From Sulfurivermis fontis (lineage in GTDB: Bacteria; Pseudomonadota; Gammaproteobacteria; Thiohalomonadales; Thiohalomonadaceae): a stretch of 64,000 bases of DNA. The translations under genes were made by a program, and so were the position numbers. The notes beneath the pieces are model-generated. The model was not told where the DNA came from, did no database searches, and was given only the letters and a program-made list of their open reading frames with translations. Below are positions 1 through 8,615 of this stretch, one piece after another (the first letter of the stretch is position 1; each line of letters opens with the position of its first letter). Where the stretch lies: assembly GCF_004001245.1 (NCBI RefSeq), contig NZ_AP018724.1:1294501-1358500 (forward strand), given 5' to 3'.

Positions 1-815
1 CGCCAGGCAATCCACAGCTTGCGCCAGGGCGACAGACGGACGCGCCGCTGCAGTACCGGATAGTCCTGCCGTTCAATGGCATCCAGCGTGGAGAGATAGA
101 TGGCCGCCATGATCAGGCCGCTGCGCTGACGGTAACGATCGACCGGCGGCAGTTGCGCCAGGGCCTTGTCGTAATAGCCGCGGGCCCGCGTTGCCTGGAA
201 GTGCAGGAGGGCGCGCATGCCAGCGGACGGGCGTCGTGCCAGGATGTCGTCTTCGCTGACACCGAATCGCTCCAGCTCATCCTGCGGGAGGTAGATGCGG
301 CCACGCGCGGCGTCCTCGCCCACATCGCGCAGGATGTTGGTGAGCTGGAAGGCCATGCCGAGATCGTGGGCATATTTCTGGGTATGGCGGTCCTCGTAGC
401 CGAAGATGGCGGCGGCCATCAGGCCGACCACGCTGGCGACGCGGTAGCAGTACAGCGACAGCGCCTTGAAGTCCGCATAGCGCGTCTGCATCAGGTCCAT
501 CGCCATGCCGTCGATGATCTCCTGGAAGTGTTCCTCGGCCAGTGTGTAGCGTGCGACGGCCGGCTGCAGTGCGCGGCTAACCGGATGTTGCGGATTGCCC
601 GCGTAGAGGCGGGCAACCTCCTCGCGCCACCAGTTGAGGGTGGTCTGCGCCAGGGCGGCATCGCCGCACTCATCCACCACATCATCCACCTCACGGCAAA
701 AGGCGTACAGCGCCATGATGGCGCGACGCTGTTCCGGCGGCAGGAACAGAAAGCTGTAATAGAAACTGGAGCCGCTGCGGGCCGCCTTCTGTTCACAGTA
801 CTGATCGGGTGTCAT
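1..815 (-). CDS. hpnD: HpnD, presqualene diphosphate synthase (partial)
   Basis: Squalene/phytoene synthase-family enzyme that condenses two farnesyl diphosphates to presqualene diphosphate, the first step of the HpnD-HpnC-HpnE route to squalene and hopanoids. The start is ATG at 815 (MTPDQYCEQKAARSGSS) and the frame runs off the left edge, so the C-terminus is missing. The first aspartate-rich motif reads CREVDDVVDE and the second DVGEDAARGRIYLP, both typical of the family. It lies 32 bp downstream of hpnC on the same strand, supporting one operon; the oxidoreductase hpnE would be expected beyond the left edge. Family assignment is secure; HpnD rather than another paralogue rests on pairing with hpnC. 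Confidence 0.88.
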   Translation of the reverse strand, partial: MTPDQYCEQKAARSGSSFYYSFLFLPPEQRRAIMALYAFCREVDDVVDECGDAALAQTTLNWWREEVARLYAGNPQHPVSRALQPAVARYTLAEEHFQEIIDGMAMDLMQTRYADFKALSLYCYRVASVVGLMAAAIFGYEDRHTQKYAHDLGMAFQLTNILRDVGEDAARGRIYLPQDELERFGVSEDDILARRPSAGMRALLHFQATRARGYYDKALAQLPPVDRYRQRSGLIMAAIYLSTLDAIERQDYPVLQRRVRLSPWRKLWIAW

Positions 816-847
816 GGGGTCGCTTCGCTTGCGGAATTGTTGCCACA

Positions 848-1741
848 TCACGACAGCCGGGCAAACAGGCTGCGCCAGAGTATCCCGGGCCAGTCACGGC
901 GGCGCAGGCGTGGCCGGTCGAAGGGGGCGGTCGCCACCTGTTGTTCCAGTCGTTCCAGGACGCGCAGACCGCCGGCAATGATGAGACGAATCTCCCAGCC
1001 GAAACGGCCGCGCAGGCGCCGGCCGAGGGGAGCGCCGGCCAGCATCAGGGTACGGGCGCGGCGGTATTGCAGGCGCAGCAGTTCCTGCAGTGCCGGGTCG
1101 TTACGCCGGTCACGGAAATGCTCCGGGCCGACGCCATAGTGTTGCATCTCGTCGCGCGGGATGTAGATGCGGCCGTTTTCATCATAATCCTGGGCCAGAT
1201 CCTGATAAAAATTGATCAGTTGCAGGGCGGTGCAGATACGGTCGGAAAGTGCCAGGTTCTCCGGGCTGGCCGCATCGTTCAGGTGCAGCAGCAGGCGGCC
1301 CACCGGATTGGCGGAGCGGCGGCAATAGTCGAGCAGGGCGGCAAAGTCATCGTACTGCCGTTGCGTGACGTCCTGGCGGAAGGCATCCACCAGATCGTGG
1401 AACAGCGGATGCGGCAGACCATGCCGTGCCATGACGTCGGCGAGGGCAATGAAAACGGGGTTGCGGCTGGCCTCGCCCCGCGCAATGGCGTCCAGTTCGT
1501 GATCGTAGCCGGCCAGCAGGGCCAGACGCATTTCCTGTGGCCGATCGCCCTCGTCGGCGCAGTCGTCGGCGCTGCGGGCGAAGGCATAGATTACAGCGGT
1601 GGGCCGGCGCAGACGGGCCGGCAACAGGCGGGAGGCGACGGGAAAGTTTTCGTAATGGCTGCGCGCCATCTGCTCGCAGAAGGCATAGGCCTCGGCCAGG
1701 GTGTACGACGCGGGCGCCGTTGTGCTAGCGTCAGCGGACAT
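848..1741 (-). CDS. hpnC: HpnC, squalene synthase
   Basis: Squalene/phytoene synthase-family protein of 297 aa, the HpnC partner that acts on presqualene diphosphate from HpnD (giving hydroxysqualene, later reduced by HpnE). The N-terminal region contains HYENFPVASRLLP and AFARSADDCADEGD, the form of the first Asp-rich motif seen in HpnC. The second motif is QDLAQDYDENGRIYIP. Start is ATG at 1741. It is followed closely by hpnD on the same strand, so both are probably co-transcribed. The pathway supplies hopanoids or other squalene-derived lipids for the membrane. Confidence 0.88.
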   Translation of the reverse strand: MSADASTTAPASYTLAEAYAFCEQMARSHYENFPVASRLLPARLRRPTAVIYAFARSADDCADEGDRPQEMRLALLAGYDHELDAIARGEASRNPVFIALADVMARHGLPHPLFHDLVDAFRQDVTQRQYDDFAALLDYCRRSANPVGRLLLHLNDAASPENLALSDRICTALQLINFYQDLAQDYDENGRIYIPRDEMQHYGVGPEHFRDRRNDPALQELLRLQYRRARTLMLAGAPLGRRLRGRFGWEIRLIIAGGLRVLERLEQQVATAPFDRPRLRRRDWPGILWRSLFARLS

Positions 1742-1764
1742 AACTACGGGAGAGTGTTGGCATC

Positions 1765-1953
1765 ATGAAGAAGCTGTTGTTTCTGATCATTATCGTGCTG
1801 CTGGTCGGCGTGTGGTTCGGCATCAACATCGCGCGCGACAAACCCCTGTTGAGCAATCCGTTCGAGGAAAAGAGCCTGCGCGAGAAGGCTGCCGATACGG
1901 CCAAGGATTTGTACCGCGAATCCAAGGAGGCGTTGAAGAAGCAGCTCGACTAG
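1765..1953 (+). CDS. Small single-span membrane protein, unknown function
   Basis: A 62-aa protein with one hydrophobic helix at about residues 4-22 (LLFLIIIVLLVGVWFGI) followed by a charged, probably helical tail rich in Lys, Glu and Arg. A purine-rich GGGAGAG lies upstream of the ATG. It is encoded on the opposite strand from its neighbours and ends 4 bp inside the 3' end of the convergent rmuC gene. I do not recognise a family. The start, hydrophobic profile and compact tail look like a real small protein rather than a shadow, but this rests on sequence appearance only. Confidence 0.55.
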   Translation: MKKLLFLIIIVLLVGVWFGINIARDKPLLSNPFEEKSLREKAADTAKDLYRESKEALKKQLD

Positions 1954-3224
1954 GCCTTTTCGTCCTCCGTGGCGGTCACATCGCGGGCTGCCACTTCGAT
2001 CTGCGAAACGTCCGACAGTTCTTTCTTGGCGCTGATTCCCATCTCGGTGAAGCGGCGCACGCTGGGCAGCACACGGGCATCGAAGGTGCCGACGGTTTTG
2101 TTGAAATGGCTGACGCTGCTCTCCAGGCTCTTGCCCAGGCGGGCGAGGTGCTCGGTAAAGGTGGCGACACGGCCATACAGCTCCTCGCCCAGCTTGCGGA
2201 TCCGTTCGGCGTTCTCCGCCAGCGCCTGCTGGCGCCAGCCGTAGGCCACGGCGCGCAGCAGGGCGACGAAGCTGGTGGGCGTGGCCAGGATCACCTTGTC
2301 GGCGAGGGCGTCCTCCAGCAGCTTGCGGTCCAGTTCCAGGGCGGCGGAGAGGAATTGCTCGCCGGGGATGAACAGCACCACGAAGTCTGGTGAGTTGGCA
2401 AACTGCTGCCAGTAGGCCTTGGCCGACAGCTCGCGCACCCGCTCGCGCACCTTGCGCGCATGGCGCTCCAGCTCGCGGCGCCGGCTCTCGTCGTCGCTGG
2501 CTTCGAGTGCCGTCAAATAGGCATCCAGCGGGGTCTTGGCATCGACGATGATGTCGCGGCCATCGGGCATGCGCACGATCATGTCCGGCCGCAGGCTGCC
2601 TTCCTCGGTGCGCACTTGTTCCTGTTCGTAGAAATCGCAGTGTTCCACCATGCCGGCCAGTTCGGCCAGGCGCTTCAAGGTCATTTCGCCCCATTGGCCG
2701 CGCACCTCGGGACGGCGCAGGGCCTGTACCAGATTGCGTGTCTCGCCCTGCAGCGTGCGGTGCGCCTCGGCCATGGATTCCAGGTGTTTGGTCAGCGAGC
2801 CATAGGCCTCGGCGCGGCTCTTTTCCATTTCCTGGATCTGGCGTTCGGTCTTTTCCAGCGCCTCGCGGATCGGTTTGATCAGGTTCTCCACCGCCTTTTC
2901 CCGCTGCGCCAGCTCGCCCTGGGCCTGGATGTGGAATTGCTTGAGGTTTTCCTGCGCCAGGCGCAGGAACTCGCCGCTGTTGTGCTTGAGCGCCTCGCTG
3001 GCCATGGTGCTGAAGGTGCCGGCGAGGTTCTCGCGCACCTGCTCCAGCGCCACGCTTTTCTCGATGGCGGCGCGGCGTTCGGCATCCAGCTCGGCCTGCA
3101 GACGGGCGTTTTCTTCGCGCAGTTGCACGGTGCGCGGGTTGAGGACCAGGAAGGTCACGATGGCGCTGATGAGCGCCGCCAGGGCAGAGGCCAGGATCAG
3201 CAGGATGAGGAAGGTATCGGTCAC
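1950..3224 (-). CDS. rmuC: RmuC-family DNA recombination protein
   Basis: RmuC-family protein of 424 aa. The family limits recombination at inverted repeats in Escherichia coli and has a restriction-nuclease-like fold. The N-terminus is a transmembrane helix (LILASALAALISAIVTFLVL, about residues 8-27), followed by a long Arg/Glu/Ala-rich coiled coil (about 30-160) and then the conserved RmuC domain. Recognisable family segments are RGQWGEMTLKRLAELAGM, RPDMIVRMPDGRDIIVDAKT and FVVLFIPGEQFLSAAL. The VDAK segment is a plausible catalytic strand. Start ATG 3224. Length is close to the usual 420-475 aa. Confidence 0.92.
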   Translation of the reverse strand: MTDTFLILLILASALAALISAIVTFLVLNPRTVQLREENARLQAELDAERRAAIEKSVALEQVRENLAGTFSTMASEALKHNSGEFLRLAQENLKQFHIQAQGELAQREKAVENLIKPIREALEKTERQIQEMEKSRAEAYGSLTKHLESMAEAHRTLQGETRNLVQALRRPEVRGQWGEMTLKRLAELAGMVEHCDFYEQEQVRTEEGSLRPDMIVRMPDGRDIIVDAKTPLDAYLTALEASDDESRRRELERHARKVRERVRELSAKAYWQQFANSPDFVVLFIPGEQFLSAALELDRKLLEDALADKVILATPTSFVALLRAVAYGWRQQALAENAERIRKLGEELYGRVATFTEHLARLGKSLESSVSHFNKTVGTFDARVLPSVRRFTEMGISAKKELSDVSQIEVAARDVTATEDEKA

Positions 3225-3285
3225 GGTGGCGCCTTCGGATCGGGGATGCCGCTAGTATAACGGCATTGCCCCGGTTCACGCGCTG

Positions 3286-3945
3286 TCAGGCGAGCCAGCG
3301 CAACAGGTCCAGCGGCGTTTCGATCATGCCGTCGGCGCCCCAGGACTGCGGTGCGTCTTCGCCGCCGATGTAGCCATACAGTGCCACCAGGGTATGCATG
3401 CCGGCATTGCGCCCGGCGGCGATGTCCCGCTCCGCATCGCCCAGATACAGACATTGTGCCGCCGCACTGCCAGCCTCCCGGCAGGCGAGCAGCATGGGCG
3501 CGGGGTGTGGCTTGTGCTCGGGCAGGGTATCGCCGCTGATGACGGTGACGGCGCGCCGCGCCAGTCCCAGCTCCGCCATCAGCGGGTCGGTGAGCCAGGC
3601 TGGCTTGTTGGTCACCACGCCCCAGTTGAGTCCGCGCGCCTCGATGGCGTCGAGCAGTTCCGCCATGCCGGGGAACAGGTTCGTGCTGCGGGTGATGTTG
3701 TTGCGGTAGATGTCGAGGAAGAAAGCACGCAAATGTTCGAATTCGTCCCGTGGCAGGTCGTTGCCGAAGCCCAGCTGCAGCAGCGCGGTGCCTCCGTGTG
3801 AGACCACAGGACGGATGGTGTCGAAAGGCAGCGGCGCGCGTCCGGCATGCTCCAGCGTCTGGTTGAGGGCATAGGCCAGGTCCGGCGCGGTGTCGGCCAG
3901 GGTGCCGTCGAGATCGAAGAGTATCGTGCGCAGGGACATTGCCAT
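3286..3945 (-). CDS. mupP: HAD phosphatase, MupP-type (MurNAc 6-phosphate phosphatase; often called Gph)
   Basis: HAD-superfamily phosphatase of 219 aa with motif I (LFDLDGTLADTAPDL), motif II around WGVVTNKP and motif III/IV (LGDAERDIAAG). Automated annotation would say phosphoglycolate phosphatase. I prefer the MupP reading: the gene sits beside ubiG in the mupP-ubiG-mtaD-mtnA-gyrA order known from Pseudomonas, and it has the GMAELLDAIEARG, WGVVTNKP and ALYGYIGGEDAP segments I recall from MupP. MupP removes phosphate from N-acetylmuramic acid 6-phosphate in peptidoglycan recycling. A second in-frame ATG (3939) could be the start. The HAD class is certain; the substrate is inferred. Confidence 0.7.
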   Translation of the reverse strand: MAMSLRTILFDLDGTLADTAPDLAYALNQTLEHAGRAPLPFDTIRPVVSHGGTALLQLGFGNDLPRDEFEHLRAFFLDIYRNNITRSTNLFPGMAELLDAIEARGLNWGVVTNKPAWLTDPLMAELGLARRAVTVISGDTLPEHKPHPAPMLLACREAGSAAAQCLYLGDAERDIAAGRNAGMHTLVALYGYIGGEDAPQSWGADGMIETPLDLLRWLA

Positions 3946-3998
3946 CAGCTTGAAGTTCGCGCTTCGGACCGTGCGGGTTTGGCAGTCGTAACCCGAAA

Positions 3999-4706
3999 CT
4001 ATTCCTTCACACAGTACGCCAAATAATTCACGTCCAGATCGCGTCCCAGCGAGTAGCTGCGGGTGAAGGGGTTGTAGCTCATGCCGGTGAGCTCCTTCAG
4101 CTGCAGGCCCGCCTGGCGGATGCCGCCCTCCAGCTCCGAAGGGCGGATGAATTTGGCGAAATCGTGGGTGCCCTTGGGCAGCAGGCGCAGGACGTATTCG
4201 GCGCCGATGACGGCGAACAGATAGGACTTGGGATTGCGGTTGATGGTGGAGAAGAACACCTGACCGCCCGGTTTGACCAGCCGGGCGCAGGCGGCGATCA
4301 CCGAGGTCGGGTCAGGCACGTGCTCCAGCATCTCCATGCAGGTGACCACGTCGAAGTGGCTGGGCAGTTCCGTCGCCAGCTGCTCGGCGGTGGTGCGGCG
4401 GTACTCCACCTCGACGCCGGATTCCAGCTTGTGCAGTTGCGCCACTTCCAGCGGCGCCTCGCCCATGTCGATGCCGATCACTTTGGCACCGCGCGCGGCC
4501 ATGCTCTCCGCCAGGATGCCGCCGCCGCAGCCGACGTCGAGCACGGTCTTGCCGGCGAGGCCGGCGCGTTGATCGATGTAGTCCAGGCGCAGCGGATTGA
4601 TGTCGTGCAGCGGCTTGAATTCACTGTCCGGATCCCACCAGCGCGAGGCGAGGGCCTCGAACTTGCCAATCTCGGCGTGATCCACGTTATGGCTGTGCGT
4701 ACCCAT
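3999..4706 (-). CDS. ubiG: UbiG, bifunctional ubiquinone O-methyltransferase
   Basis: Class I SAM-dependent methyltransferase of 235 aa that carries out both O-methylations of ubiquinone synthesis. It begins with [20 protein letters not shown], the characteristic UbiG opening, and has the SAM motif [16 protein letters not shown] and the segment [11 protein letters not shown]. The end of the protein, NYLAYCVKE, is close to the family norm. Start ATG 4706 lies 2 bp after the stop of mtaD, and the spacing to mupP downstream is 53 bp, so the three are probably one operon. Length matches the family. Confidence 0.95.
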   Translation of the reverse strand: MGTHSHNVDHAEIGKFEALASRWWDPDSEFKPLHDINPLRLDYIDQRAGLAGKTVLDVGCGGGILAESMAARGAKVIGIDMGEAPLEVAQLHKLESGVEVEYRRTTAEQLATELPSHFDVVTCMEMLEHVPDPTSVIAACARLVKPGGQVFFSTINRNPKSYLFAVIGAEYVLRLLPKGTHDFAKFIRPSELEGGIRQAGLQLKELTGMSYNPFTRSYSLGRDLDVNYLAYCVKE

Positions 4707-4708
4707 GA

Positions 4709-6043
4709 TCAGTGTGCTTCCTCTTCGTCGCTGCGCTGGATTCTGTTACGCCACTCTTCGGCCCGCGCCAGCAGGTGCGCCTCGTCCAGGGTGGTGAGGC
4801 GGCGTTCCTTGAGCAGGTGGCGGCCGGCCACCCACACGTCGCTGACCTTGTCGCGGCCGGTGGCGTACACCAGCTGGGAAATGGGATGGTACAGGGGGCG
4901 GGTCTCGATGTCGTCCAGCCGCACGGCCACGATGTCGGCGGCCTTGCCCACCTGCAACGAACCGGTGATCTGATCGAGGCCGAGCGCCCGTGCGCCGTTG
5001 AGTGTCGCCATGCGCAGGGCCTGGGCGGCCGGTACGGCGCTGGCATCGCCGGCGACGCCCTTGGCGAGCAGGGCGGCGGTGCGCATCTCGCCGAACATGT
5101 CGAGATCGTTGTTGCTGGCGGCGCCATCGGTGCCGAGGGCGACATTGACGCCGGCCTTGAGCAGTCCGCCCACCGGACAGAAGCCGCTGGCCAGTTTCAG
5201 ATTGGATTCGGGGCAGTGCACCACGTGGGCGCCGGCGGCGGCCACCGCGGCGATGTCGTCGGCATCGAGCTGGGTCATGTGCACGGCGAGCAGGCGCGGC
5301 GACAGCAGGCCCAGGTCTGCCAGGCGCCGCAGCGGACGCTGGCCGCGTGCGGCCACCGCCTGTTCCACCTCGTGGGCGGTTTCGTGTACGTGCATGTGGA
5401 CGGGCACGTCCATTTCTTCGGCGTACATGGCGACCTTCTGCAGCGGCTCATCCGACACGGTATACGGGGCGTGCGGGGCGAAGGCGGTGGTGATCAGGGG
5501 GTCGCCATGGAACTGGTCGTGGACCTTGATGCCCTTGTGCAGGTATTCGTCGGCGTTCTGCGCCCAGGCGGTGGGGAAGTCGATGACGATCATGCCCACC
5601 ACGGCGCGCATCCCGGCATGGCTGGCGGCACGGGCCACGGCATCGGGGAAGAAGTACATATCGTGGAAGCAGGTGGTGCCGCCGCGCAGCATTTCCGCCA
5701 TGGCCAGCTGGGTGCCGTCGTGGACGAATTCCTCACCCACCCAGCGCGCCTCCGCCGGCCAGATATGGTGGTTGAGCCAGTCCATCAGGGGCAGGTCGTC
5801 GGCCAGGCCGCGCATCAGGCTCATGGCGGCGTGGGTATGGGCGTTGATGAGGCCGGGGATCAGGGCGTGGCCGGGCAGTTCCAGCTCGGTTTCGGCCCGG
5901 TAGCGGCGCCGTGCCTCAGGACTGGGCAGCAGGTCGAGGATACGGCCGTCGCCGATGGCGAGGCTGTGGTGTTCCAGTACCACCTGATCCGGTTCGACGG
6001 GGATGACCCAGCGGGCGTGGAGGAGGGTATCGACGCTTTGCAT
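4709..6043 (-). CDS. mtaD: MtaD-type amidohydrolase (5'-methylthioadenosine/S-adenosylhomocysteine deaminase)
   Basis: Amidohydrolase-superfamily protein of 444 aa (TRZ/ATZ group) that deaminates methylthioadenosine and S-adenosylhomocysteine. Metal-binding [11 protein letters not shown], the middle [10 protein letters not shown] and the later [13 protein letters not shown] motif are intact. ATG 6043 ([13 protein letters not shown]) is preferred; an upstream in-frame GTG at 6085 would add 14 residues unlike the family and falls just beyond the porin terminator. The neighbourhood supports a role in methylthioadenosine salvage: mtnA lies 1.3 kb away, with the porin gene between them. It is followed by ubiG and mupP. 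Confidence 0.85.
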   Translation of the reverse strand: MQSVDTLLHARWVIPVEPDQVVLEHHSLAIGDGRILDLLPSPEARRRYRAETELELPGHALIPGLINAHTHAAMSLMRGLADDLPLMDWLNHHIWPAEARWVGEEFVHDGTQLAMAEMLRGGTTCFHDMYFFPDAVARAASHAGMRAVVGMIVIDFPTAWAQNADEYLHKGIKVHDQFHGDPLITTAFAPHAPYTVSDEPLQKVAMYAEEMDVPVHMHVHETAHEVEQAVAARGQRPLRRLADLGLLSPRLLAVHMTQLDADDIAAVAAAGAHVVHCPESNLKLASGFCPVGGLLKAGVNVALGTDGAASNNDLDMFGEMRTAALLAKGVAGDASAVPAAQALRMATLNGARALGLDQITGSLQVGKAADIVAVRLDDIETRPLYHPISQLVYATGRDKVSDVWVAGRHLLKERRLTTLDEAHLLARAEEWRNRIQRSDEEEAH

Positions 6044-6084
6044 GGGCGAAAGATACAGGGCGGGCCTGGGGCTTACAAGTTGCA

Positions 6085-6115
6085 CAAAAGAAAGGGGGCG
6101 CGTGGCTGCGCCCCC
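6085..6115 (-). terminator. Intrinsic terminator of the porin gene
   Basis: On the minus strand, downstream of the porin stop codon, there is a perfect 8-bp stem (6094-6101 with 6108-6115, GGGGGCGC/GCGCCCCC) with a 6-nt loop. It is followed on the minus strand by the T-rich run TTTCTTTTGT. This is a classical rho-independent terminator separating the porin from mtaD. Confidence 0.85.
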
Positions 6116-6160
6116 GAAATGTCATCCAGGAGAGTAGGCGTCCCTGGCGGTAAGGCGTCC

Positions 6161-7153
6161 TTAGAACTTGAACTCCATGCCGACCACGGCGGCGGTGCCG
6201 TCGCCAGCCAGCTTGCCCTTCTTGGCCAGACCGCCGTCGGAGCCATCGGCATACAGGACATAAATGTTGGCATCCTTGTCCAGCTTGTGGTCGTAGGCTA
6301 CCGCGTAGAAAGAGGCGTCCTTGGTCGCGCTATTGTCGTAATCCAGCTCCCCGTAGGCGGCCTTGACGGTGCCTGCGTCGGAGACCTTCCACTGCAGGCT
6401 GGCGTACATGGCGGTATCGTCGTTGCCGCCCTTGATTTCTTCGGTATCGTAGACCAGACCCAGCTTGACGTCGCCGAAAGTGTAGCCCGCCCCCAGCTTG
6501 GTGGAGCTTTCGTATTTACCGGCGGCCACGTCGTCGAAGTTCTCGATGGCGGCGGCCAGGAACAACGGGCCGGATTCGTAGGCGATCATGGCCGAGGTGG
6601 CGCTGCCCAGATTCTCCTGGGTAACGGCGTCATCGCCGCCGGCATAGGCTACGGCTACGCTGATGTCACCAAACTTGTTCAGATAGGCCAGCACATTGGA
6701 GGCGCGGGTGTCGGTGACCACGACGTTGTTGTAGTCGGCGTAGGTGTCGGACAGCGGGTCCAGCTTGGCGGTGGACATCTTGTGCGGGGTGTCGTGAATA
6801 CCGACGCGCACTTCACCGAAGCCGCCCTTCAGGCCGGCATAGGTGTTACGGGACTTGATGAAGTTGTCGTCGTTGTTGTCGTTGGCATCACCCACGGTAT
6901 CGATCTCGTACTCCACCTGACCGACCACGGTCATGCCGTTTTCCAGCTTCTTGTCGGCCTTGAAGCCGATGCGGGAGGCGTGGCTGGTGATGGCGGTGGC
7001 GCTGTTCTCCACACCGGCGACATCCTGCGAAATGGAGCCGGCAGAGATGTGAATCTTGCCGTATACGGTGGTCTCGGCGGCGGCGGTGCCGGTGAGGCCC
7101 AGGGCGGCGACAACGGCGGCAGCGACGAGGCTGTGCTGTACAGACTTCTGCAT
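6161..7153 (-). CDS. Gram-negative general porin
   Basis: Outer-membrane trimeric-porin-family protein (330 aa). It has a Sec signal peptide (hydrophobic stretch VAAAVVAALGLTGTAAAET, cleavage probably after AAA at about residue 26) and then ETTVYGKIHIS, the first beta strand of the porin family. The rest alternates amphipathic strands with acidic loops and ends in VVGMEFKF, a C-terminal phenylalanine as needed for BAM-dependent assembly. A Shine-Dalgarno GGGAG precedes ATG 7153 and a strong terminator follows, so it is monocistronic. Low cysteine content and abundant Asp/Asn/Gly fit a cation-interacting or anion-excluding channel, but selectivity cannot be read from the sequence. Confidence 0.9.
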   Translation of the reverse strand: MQKSVQHSLVAAAVVAALGLTGTAAAETTVYGKIHISAGSISQDVAGVENSATAITSHASRIGFKADKKLENGMTVVGQVEYEIDTVGDANDNNDDNFIKSRNTYAGLKGGFGEVRVGIHDTPHKMSTAKLDPLSDTYADYNNVVVTDTRASNVLAYLNKFGDISVAVAYAGGDDAVTQENLGSATSAMIAYESGPLFLAAAIENFDDVAAGKYESSTKLGAGYTFGDVKLGLVYDTEEIKGGNDDTAMYASLQWKVSDAGTVKAAYGELDYDNSATKDASFYAVAYDHKLDKDANIYVLYADGSDGGLAKKGKLAGDGTAAVVGMEFKF

Positions 7154-7327
7154 TGTGTATCTCCCAAGGTTGAGGACTGATTAGCGCTAAAAAGCGGGCG
7201 CAGTATCCCCGGCCCGTGTTACACCGGGCTGACTGTTTTGTTACGAAGCGCTGAAGGTTTTGTGACAGGCAGGTGGCGAGGAAATCGGGTAGGATCGGGC
7301 GCTTTCTTCCCGGCGAGCGATAGCCCC

Positions 7328-8380
7328 ATGAGCACGAGACACGACACTATCCGCGCGGTCCTTTGGCAGGATGACCGGCTGCAACTGCTGGATCAGCGTA
7401 TCCTGCCGCACCGGCATGTCTATCTCTCCTACGAGGAGCCGGCCGCCGTGGCACAGGCCATCCGTGACATGGTGGTGCGCGGCGCCCCGGCCATCGGCGT
7501 GACCGCCGCCTATGGCGTGGTATTGGCCGGCCGCCAGCGCTATCGCAGCGCCGGTGCCGCCTGGCGTGACCAGATCAAGGAGGATATTGCCCGTCTGGCG
7601 GCCTCCCGTCCCACGGCGGTGAACCTGTTCTGGGCCCTGGAGCGCATGGAGCGGCTGATTGCCGGTCTGGGCGCGGGTGACCCCGAGGCCGCGCTGCTGG
7701 CCGAGGCCCGCGCCATCCATGACGAGGACATCGCCGCCAACTACCGCATGGGCGAGCTGGGCGCGGCCCTCATCGAGGGTGAGGGCGGTGCGGTGCTGAC
7801 CCACTGCAATACCGGTTCCCTGGCCACCGGCGGTTACGGCACCGCCTTGGGCGTCATCCGCAGCGCCTACGCCGCCGGACGCATCAGCCATGTCTATGCC
7901 GACGAGACCCGCCCCTGGTTGCAGGGGGCGCGTCTCACCGCCTGGGAGCTGGTACAGGACCAGATCCCCGTGACTTTGCTGGCCGATGGGGCTGCCGCTC
8001 ACCTGATGAAACAGGGCCAGGTGAAGTGGGTCATCGTCGGCTCCGACCGCATCGCTGCCAACGGTGATGTGGCCAACAAGATCGGCACCTACAGTGCCGC
8101 CGTTAACGCCCGTTACCACGGGGTGAAGTTCATGGTGGTGGCGCCCACCTCCACGGTGGACATGTCCCTGGCCAGCGGCGAGCTGATCCCCATCGAGAAC
8201 CGCTCCCCCGACGAGGTGCTGGCCCTGGGCGGGCAGCGGGTGGCGGCCGAAGGGGCGGCGGGCTGGAACCCGGCTTTTGATGTCACCCCGGCGGTCCTCA
8301 TCGATGCCATCGTCACCGAGCGGGGAGTGGTGTTCAACCCGACCCCGGAAAAGATGGCGGCCATGATGAAAAACACCTGA
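7328..8380 (+). CDS. mtnA: MtnA, S-methyl-5-thioribose-1-phosphate isomerase
   Basis: Isomerase of the methionine salvage pathway (methylthioribose 1-phosphate to methylthioribulose 1-phosphate), 350 aa, an eIF2B-like fold. Diagnostic segments are [16 protein letters not shown], the catalytic-cysteine segment [19 protein letters not shown] and the catalytic-aspartate segment [19 protein letters not shown]. The start is ATG 7328 ([13 protein letters not shown]); an upstream in-frame extension lacks family similarity. It diverges from the porin gene across 174 bp, and it precedes gyrA as in pseudomonads. Confidence 0.95.
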   Translation: MSTRHDTIRAVLWQDDRLQLLDQRILPHRHVYLSYEEPAAVAQAIRDMVVRGAPAIGVTAAYGVVLAGRQRYRSAGAAWRDQIKEDIARLAASRPTAVNLFWALERMERLIAGLGAGDPEAALLAEARAIHDEDIAANYRMGELGAALIEGEGGAVLTHCNTGSLATGGYGTALGVIRSAYAAGRISHVYADETRPWLQGARLTAWELVQDQIPVTLLADGAAAHLMKQGQVKWVIVGSDRIAANGDVANKIGTYSAAVNARYHGVKFMVVAPTSTVDMSLASGELIPIENRSPDEVLALGGQRVAAEGAAGWNPAFDVTPAVLIDAIVTERGVVFNPTPEKMAAMMKNT

Positions 8381-8615
8381 TTCGCCGTTGCCACTTCCCG
8401 CCAGCGGCCCGGAAAGGGGCTGTGGGCGCGTTTTAGCCCCATCCGCTGGGGGAGCCTATGGTATGATCCGACCGTTTAATCCGCGCCTGGGGCGGGATGG
8501 TGGCTGAGGGATGGTTGCTGCGGCGGCCACGCCTTTGTAATCAGTGAGTTGCGCCACCTTTCCGCAACGCCCCTTAGTCCCCGGCGCCCGAGGGTAGAAA
8601 GGACACGATTTCCCG

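Noticed and set aside
7154-7327. A promoter for mtnA
   Set aside because: TTGTGA and TAGGAT are present but separated by 24 bp, too far for sigma-70.
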